A stretch of 47,500 nucleotides of DNA. It comes from Chrysomallon squamiferum (taxonomy: Eukaryota > Mollusca > Gastropoda > Neomphalida > Peltospiridae). The position numbers and the translations under genes were made by a program. The notes beneath the pieces are model-generated. The model saw only the letters and a program-made list of their open reading frames with translations, was not told the origin of the DNA and did no database searches. The stretch is from assembly GCA_012295275.1 (NCBI GenBank), contig CM022673.1:6987811-7035310 (forward strand), written 5' to 3'. Below, one piece after another: positions 42,162-47,500 of this stretch. The stretch's first letter is position 1. Every line of letters begins with the position of its first letter.

Positions 42162-43590
42162 CTCAGATATACTAATTACTTATTGTTATTTCGTGTTTTT
42201 CTATACTTAAACATGTATGTAAGCCGCACCCAGAATTAAAACACAAAATGTGAAATATCGATAACATGTTTGAGGAATTTTTCTAGAATGTTATTAAAAA
42301 GTATTAGATTACTATAAAACTGCAGAAAGAATTTCACCAAAAACAGGCACACAATCTGTGATTATAAACTGGCGCTCTTTCCAATCTATTCGCAGGAGTT
42401 ATTTCAGTTTTTTTAATTTTATTTTTACTTTTTTATTTTTTGCGAATGTTGAGCTACACAAATCTACGAGATTTAAGATGTATATGATTGGTATGAATTA
42501 ATACTTTTTTTTTTCAAAATTATATTTTAGCCATAAAACTAACGGAATATATATATACATAAACACATGTAGATATAGATATAGATATTTTTTGTTTAAA
42601 TATGTTTCAGCATTTCGTGAAAACACAATTATCGCATGAATTATTTTTCTTTATTTAGATTTTTACGTGTTGTGTTACGTTTCGCTGTTAAAGTTAACAT
42701 CTTTTGTGTGACGATGATCTTACGAATACCGTCACACTTTTAACACTTTTTTGTTCTGTCAACTTTAAAATCGTGATTTTGTTTTTACGATAGTCACAGA
42801 GGTTATAAACCTGCCAGGTTCACTTTATGGCCAGACCGTTTGAGTTTCCAGCGAGTGATGTATTTTATTAGTTGTTTCACGAAAGGGAATGTACTCATCC
42901 TTTTGTCCTTCATATATCGCTTCTCGGTACTCAGCAAGAGACAGCAAAGTTTTATTTTTTTTTTTTTTTTTTTTCGTTTGTTTCTGGTTCATACTACTAA
43001 AAGGATACAATGAATACATAAAGAGACTTTTGAAAATATGTATCTATGTCTACATAGTGATAGATTTGTATATAGATAGATTGAAAGATATATAGTGAAT
43101 GGATGCAGGTTGATTTTTCGGCATATTCTCCTGGCTGTGAACTCAAATTACAGACCAAATTAACTAAATTAGATAACACTGTAAAATATCACGCCGATGT
43201 GAAGATATTTGTTTTCGTATTAAATCCAGGCTTACCAGTAATATAAATGAAAACGTTAACGTTATAAAGGCAACGTATTCAAATTATATTTCGACCGTGT
43301 TATTAAACATGATAATTATAACAGTCTTGAGTATGTTTGTGGTTGTAGGTGTATATGCGTGTCTTTGTGTATATGTATCTACGTATGAATGAAATTATCT
43401 GTGTGTGAATGTTTGCATGTTTGTGTGTGTCTGAATGTGCATGCGTGTGAGTGTGTGCTGATATGTGTGTCTGTATGTCTTTATGTATGTATGTATGTAT
43501 GTATATATTTTGCAGGTATGTCTACAGACACAAACAAAAACAGAGATACACATACACACATATATAAATACACACATAAATATGTATGTT

Positions 43591-43668
<78 letters not shown>

Positions 43669-44190
43669 GATATACATATACATACATACATATACACATA
43701 TATCTATATACCTACATACAGTTGTATATATGCATATATTAAAACGCTTTTCCATTCAGTTCTAAATTCCTTCCTTCTTTCATCATTCATTTATTGCATA
43801 ACGTATTCAAACGAAAAGACACGACCTCACGAGTTCAGACATGTTTGACCTTTCCTCTTCATTACCCAGCAAACAAAAGAGAAGAAAAATAACTGTCTGA
43901 TGTCTAACATCTTTCTTCTATGTTACTAAATCCTTTTTAAACTTGTGAAAAAAAAAAAAAAAAAAAAAACAACACACACACATTACTGAAGGTTACTACT
44001 ATAAAAGTACGTATGTAACGTTTCGCGGTTTCCTGGTGCGGTTTCCTGGTGTTGAGACGTTCGTGTGCAGAGTACTGTTAAGTACACAGCATGCATCGAG
44101 ACGCGAATGTGTTAATTGTTTTATCATGACCTGATAGAACTGAACATTCATGCCCCCAGCTGTGCCTATATCTCATCTGTATTATATCAG

Positions 44191-44271
<81 letters not shown>

Positions 44272-44567
44272 TTTTATTATAGATTAAAAACAAGCTTGAG
44301 TTACAAGATTAAGAAGTAAAGATTTAGGAGTAAAGATGTTTATATACAACTGAAAATTTTTTATTGAAAAAAAAATAAAAAATAAAAAAATAAAATAAAA
44401 AAAAAGACAATTGATATAAACTCACAAAAATAAAATAATAATAAAAAATAATAAAAAAAAAAAAAAACAAAAACAAAAATAAGATAATATAATAAAATAA
44501 CAACAATAACATCAATAGTAATAACAACAACAACAAGAATAAAAACAAGAACAACAATAATAAAATA

Positions 44568-44614
<47 letters not shown>

Positions 44615-44937
44615 TAGTAATAAATGACCAGGACTTGATACACCTGTTACTCTTGTTCTGTTGTTTACCTGTTAGATCAAGTTGTTCCTATAATTACAAA
44701 ATCAATGTGTACTTGGAGAACAAAGGACTCTAGTACAATAAGGCTCCCACAACGGTAAGCCGCAAGAAGGATACTTTTAAGCATGGAAAGCACTTATGGC
44801 GGTTGGCTGTTTTTATTTTCATTTCATTTAGTTGCTGCATGATTTTTTTTATTATATATTTTTTTTATCAAATTTTCATATGCAGTACGAGAATTACTTT
44901 TCATTTATTTTTTTTTAATGATATTTGTTTATTCTGT

Positions 44938-44985
<48 letters not shown>

Positions 44986-45600
44986 TGGATATATAATATC
45001 CTCGAAATGATTAATGTATTGTGTCCTTGGGTTATGATATTTCCTTATAAGGTAGAGTCACCGATATTCAGACCATAAACAATAAAATGTCGTGTTAAAG
45101 ATCATTTAATTTTACATTATGACTCGTTACTAGATGTTGATATACTTCGTGACATGACGATTTTATATTAAGCAGCGATTTCGAAACAACCTTTGAAAGA
45201 ATAACTGTAAAAAGGTATTATTCGTCGAAGCGAATCGCATTGTCATTGTATCCTGAAATCCCGTCGACATTGTTTGCTCAGTATCGCGAACAAGTTCATG
45301 TCGAGTTATCTACCTTGTACAATATTTTGACTGTCACAGCTCGGTAACGGAGTACAAAGGTGGGAGCGAGTTATTTGGGTTTCTTTGTCCAATCGTTAAA
45401 CAGACACTGACGCAGAGTTATATTAGACATCAGTAACACACGTTTACCTGTATTGACCACAAACTACGTCTACCTTCTGACTAATCACAGTGTCACATGT
45501 ATATATATACCCTTTCACACGACCATAACTATTATTAATGATAATAATAACAAAAATATGAAGTTATAATAATAAGAAAAAGCTGAAAGGGTTCGTCAGT
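42162..45600. other. Spacer between genes C and D
   Basis: The first 600 bases match the 3' flank of gene B, so the repeat unit ends near 42780. After that there is single-copy-looking AT-rich DNA with poly-T (42954-42974), TG/CATA fields (43340-43560), (AT)n 43595-43660, poly-A 43948-43969, (GT)n 44194-44268, A-rich 44360-44560, (AAT)n 44571-44611 and 44941-44984. A short direct repeat CGGTTTCCTGGTG occurs twice at 44027-44052. No gene is supported. Confidence 0.65.
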
Positions 45601-45608
45601 TATAAATA
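45601..45608 (+). promoter_or_regulatory. TATA box of gene D
   Basis: TATAAATA followed by CCCGTAAAGACTG, 59 bases before the ATG at 45660. The spacing is like that of the A and B promoters but the sequence around it is not the same, so D is an older branch. Confidence 0.5.
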
Positions 45609-45659
45609 CCCGTAAAGACTGAAGCATCCGCATTTGTTGAATCGGTTATTGGATTAATT

Positions 45660-45726
45660 ATGAGTACTGGAAACAGCCTATGGTTTTCATTTCTGACTCT
45701 ATGTCATCTGGTAATATACACGTCAG
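45660..45726 (+). CDS. Gene D: first exon of a divergent family member (partial)
   Basis: ATG, then MSTGNSLWFSFLTLCHLVIY and TSG at a GTAGGT donor in phase 1. The length (22 codons plus 1 base), hydrophobic core and the ending YTSG| in the same phase match the signal exons of A-C (…LRLCTSG|). The rest of the gene lies beyond the window: no exon 2-like sequence is found up to 47500. The call as a family member is an inference from phase, ending and position. Confidence 0.5.
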
Positions 45727-47060
45727 GTAGGTAATTTTGGTTTTAAGCTATGTTAATTTACTTATCCTGTATATCTATTTCTACCTTTCTGTCTAGCTCG
45801 TATATGTTCCTCCTTACCATTTATAATTCCGTTCTGTGATCCATCTATTTATACATATATCCACGATCGTATACAACCACATAATAATTAAAAAAATATT
45901 CATAAACACTTATAAACATGCATACATACGTACATACATACTTACATACATACATACATTATATACATACTTGCATACATATATACGTACATACGTTATT
46001 ATGTTCATATATACACATAAACAAACACATACCTACGTACTTAACTCAGTCGTACATATTGTTACATGGTTTATTACTGGATCTTGCGTTTAGTATTTCC
46101 TACATAAAAGGCCGTGTATAGATTTTGTTTTCAACTCTGCTTAATAGTGTCTATAAAGAAATATTGGAAATATTGATTATTAACAAGATCAAACATTTTT
46201 ATTGTTCTCCAGAACAAGTGTTTGCAAAATGGTTTTCTTTACCGCTATGTACTTAATTTTCATATATGCTTATGACATTTAATTGTGTGTATGTGTGCTT
46301 TATTGGTGTTTTATGTGTTTTATGTGTATTTCAGTTTGTTTATGTGCATTTGCATGTGTGTGTAGGTGTGTAGGTGTGTGTAATTATGTGTGTATGTGTG
46401 TGTGTATGTGTGTGTGAATATCCATTTTCAGCAAATTTTAATTAGAACTGCCCCTCAGTCATAGAATAATAGCGACAACAGTCCCAGTAAATACGACAAC
46501 AACAGCTACTACTATAACCACTACTACTGCTGTAACTAATATTACTCCTGCTACTAACATTAATAATGATACTAATAACACAAAATAAGGTAGTGGTAGC
46601 AGAAATACTAGTAGCAGTGCTGGTAGAAGTTTTAGCTGTAATGGTAGTATTATAATAGTGGTATTAGTAGCAGTAATAGTGTTAGTTACAGTAGTCTACT
46701 TACCAGTGAAAATCCACAAGTTTTCTTCCACCGCAAAAGATTATAAGTTGAAGAAATTAACAGTTGTAAGCCTCGTCAAGAAAGACTACGTCATCAGAAT
46801 TATGATGTAACGTCTTTGTAACTTATGACGTTTAGCTATGTAAACGATTACAGACATATCTATATCTTAAACAATAACAACAATCATAATGATGATGATG
46901 ATAATAACAACAACAACAACAACAACAACAACAAAAAAGGAACAAAAAAGAATAAAAGAATTGGATGTAACATTGTTATTGCCTAAAAATACGAAACTAA
47001 ATCTTACGAATATTTATTTGTAATTTTAACCAAAAACATCATCACCAACGAAAAACTATA

Positions 47061-47109
<49 letters not shown>

Positions 47110-47500
47110 TCAAAAATTAATAATAATAACTGTGATGATAAGAGTGATGATAATGATGATGATGATGCTGATGAGACCCATGTTAACAATAATTGTGTGT
47201 ACCGCTCATGCATATAAAATCTGCTGATATCATCAAACGATTGTCCTCTTTTTTCAACTGGCTTACCGTTTTGAGGTGTGGATAGCCAGTTACATGAGTA
47301 ATTTTTCATGATTTAATCCACAGTGTTTCCTTTATAATTATGTGTGTGTAACATTTATATTTTGTATATCACCTTATTTCGTAACATATTGACTGATACC
47401 ACACCAAATTTAATATAACGAGGTTAAGGACTGTCATCCCTATTAATGAAAAACTATATTAATTATTAATAAGTTAAAAAAAAAAAAAAAAAAAAAAAAA
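45727..47500. other. First intron of gene D or flanking DNA
   Basis: CATA-rich field 45890-46000, TG-rich field 46350-46430, an ACT/AGT-rich trinucleotide field 46490-46700 (ACT on one side and AGT on the other, so it can fold back), (AAC)n near 46905-46935, (AAT)n 47061-47109, GATGAT run 47150-47170, and a terminal A run from 47476. No exon recognised. Confidence 0.6.

Noticed and set aside
43389-43848. Overlapping Tyr/Ile/His-rich frames near 43.4-43.8 kb
   Set aside because: Produced by TATA, CATA and TG tracts.
47476-47500. Poly-A tail of a retrocopy at the window end
   Set aside because: A-runs of this length are common here, and the window ends before flanking sequence can be judged.

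Overview
The window looks like animal nuclear DNA, most likely from a coleoid cephalopod of octopus type. It is AT-rich and intron-rich with GT-AG introns, and every intron is packed with TC, GA, CA, AT, AAT, CTAT and CATA microsatellites. The taxon is an inference from this texture and from the gene family; no marker in the window proves it.

Almost everything is explained by one gene family in a head-to-tail array on the + strand. It is a secreted zinc metalloprotease of the reprolysin/ADAM-ADAMTS class (M12B). Three copies lie in the window: A (first exons at 450 and 2290, stop at 13832), B (15284-26449) and C (28241-41595). A fourth, divergent member (D) begins with a signal-peptide exon at 45660 and runs out of the window. 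The full gene has 17 coding exons: signal peptide (exon 1), prodomain (2-5) ending in a furin-type site RDKR, catalytic domain (5-12) with the zinc motif HELGHSLGAKHD split across exons 10 and 11 and a Met-turn YIMAA, an ADAMTS-like Cys-rich segment (12-14), then four small six-cysteine modules that all end CCxxC (exons 15, 16, 16, 17). Modules 2 and 3 are separated by a Thr/Pro/Ser-rich mucin-like linker.

Exon phases and splice sites match between copies, which makes the models strong. As read here, no copy has a fully open frame. A has a 1-nt insertion in exon 12 and a 1-nt deletion in exon 16. B has a 1-nt deletion in exon 8 and lacks exons 15-17. C has a 7-nt deletion in exon 8, a 1-nt deletion in exon 12 and several indels in its enlarged mucin exon. 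These are either decaying duplicates or uncorrected long-read errors.

Layout: 1-335 simple repeats and a 68-bp duplication; 336-14292 gene A with two tandem promoter/first-exon blocks; 14460-26741 gene B, with a tRNA-like SINE insertion in intron 4, a mariner-type transposase relic in intron 10 and a deleted pogo/Tigger element in intron 11; 26750-28130 spacer with tail-repeat units and a promoter relic; 28130-42161 gene C; 42160-45600 spacer of microsatellites; 45600-47500 promoter, first exon and first intron of gene D. The duplication unit is about 13-15 kb. Such proteases are known from cephalopod salivary secretions, but the site of expression cannot be read from the sequence.
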